Assembly: GCA_963971575.1 (NCBI GenBank)
Contig: OZ020618.1
Span: forward strand, 5,272,501 to 5,336,500
DNA length: 64,000 nucleotides
From: Liopterus haemorrhoidalis
Lineage: Eukaryota > Arthropoda > Insecta > Coleoptera > Dytiscidae
Direction: 5' to 3'
Both the position numbers and the translations under genes were made by a program. Positions 63,885 to 64,000 of this stretch are shown here, piece after piece. The notes below the pieces were generated by a model. The model was given only the letters and a program-made list of their open reading frames with translations, had not been told where the DNA came from and ran no database searches. Within the stretch, counting starts at the first letter, position 1. Each line of letters starts with the position of its first letter.

Positions 63885-64000
63885 ATGAAGAACAAACCAA
63901 TTCGTCATAAGGAAGATAATACTTTTAAGGTAAATAATTTCAGGTTATATCGATGATTTTTATTTACAATTTTTGGTTTTTAGTTCCAACCATTTGCAGA
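63885..64000 (+). CDS. UTP20: UTP20, small-subunit processome component, first two coding exons
   Basis: The ATG at 63885 opens MKNKPIRHKEDNTFK (63885-63929), donor GTAAAT at 63930. A 54-nt intron ends in TTTTTAG at 63983, and exon 2 begins FQPFA at 63984, running off the window. Joined, this matches the start of UTP20 proteins (MK-x-KP-x-x-HK-x-[ED]-NT-[YF]-[RK]-F-x-x-FAE). UTP20 is a very large HEAT-repeat scaffold of the nucleolar SSU processome needed for 18S rRNA maturation. The call rests on only 20 residues, but the order and spacing of conserved positions and the phase-0 intron make it convincing. Confidence 0.8.

Overview
This is a eukaryotic, almost certainly insect, genomic window. 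It is AT-rich, its protein genes are split by GT-AG introns, and most of its length is transposable-element (TE) debris. The host genes supported are one gene on the plus strand (an N-glycan GlcNAc-transferase IV, MGAT4 family), two tandem cytochrome P450 paralogues on the minus strand, and the first two exons of a plus-strand UTP20 gene running off the right edge. The P450s are insect CYP2-clan (CYP305/CYP15-like), which is the main reason for calling an insect; the order cannot be fixed from sequence alone.

Layout. 1-18.1 kb: the 3' half of the MGAT4 gene (nine coding exons, 848-18124). Its introns carry a non-LTR RNase H relic, a ~290-bp satellite, several MITEs, a TA-flanked mariner, a second mariner relic, a piggyBac relic and a THAP-domain relic. 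18.1-35.4 kb: no host gene recognised. Here are nested mariner/MITE insertions, hAT MITEs with exact 8-bp target duplications, PIF/Harbinger fragments, a MADF-domain relic, a long palindrome and a ~160-bp satellite. 35.4-39.4 kb: P450 gene 1 (3 coding exons, 494 aa), with a non-LTR reverse-transcriptase relic in its first coding intron. 39.7-51 kb: a mariner relic keeping only its DNA-binding end and C-terminal tail, a hAT element containing a palindromic element, a foldback element built from 16-bp tandem units, and a second RT relic. 51.2-58.1 kb: P450 gene 2 (4 coding exons, 493 aa). 58.2-63.9 kb: MITEs, a SINE-like piece and a non-LTR tail. 63.885-64.0 kb: start of UTP20.

Function. MGAT4 acts in Golgi N-glycan branching. 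The P450s are ER-anchored monooxygenases with all haem and oxygen-activation motifs intact and look functional. UTP20 is a nucleolar small-subunit processome scaffold. Nothing suggests that these genes work together beyond the P450 duplication. The most informative structural observations are the exon/intron comparison of the two P450s, the datable nesting of transposons, and several non-autonomous families that occur in two or more copies within the window. No clearly new biological system is demonstrated. The best candidates for something undescribed are the 16-bp-unit foldback element and the catalytic-core-deleted mariner that keeps an open DNA-binding reading frame beside P450 gene 1.
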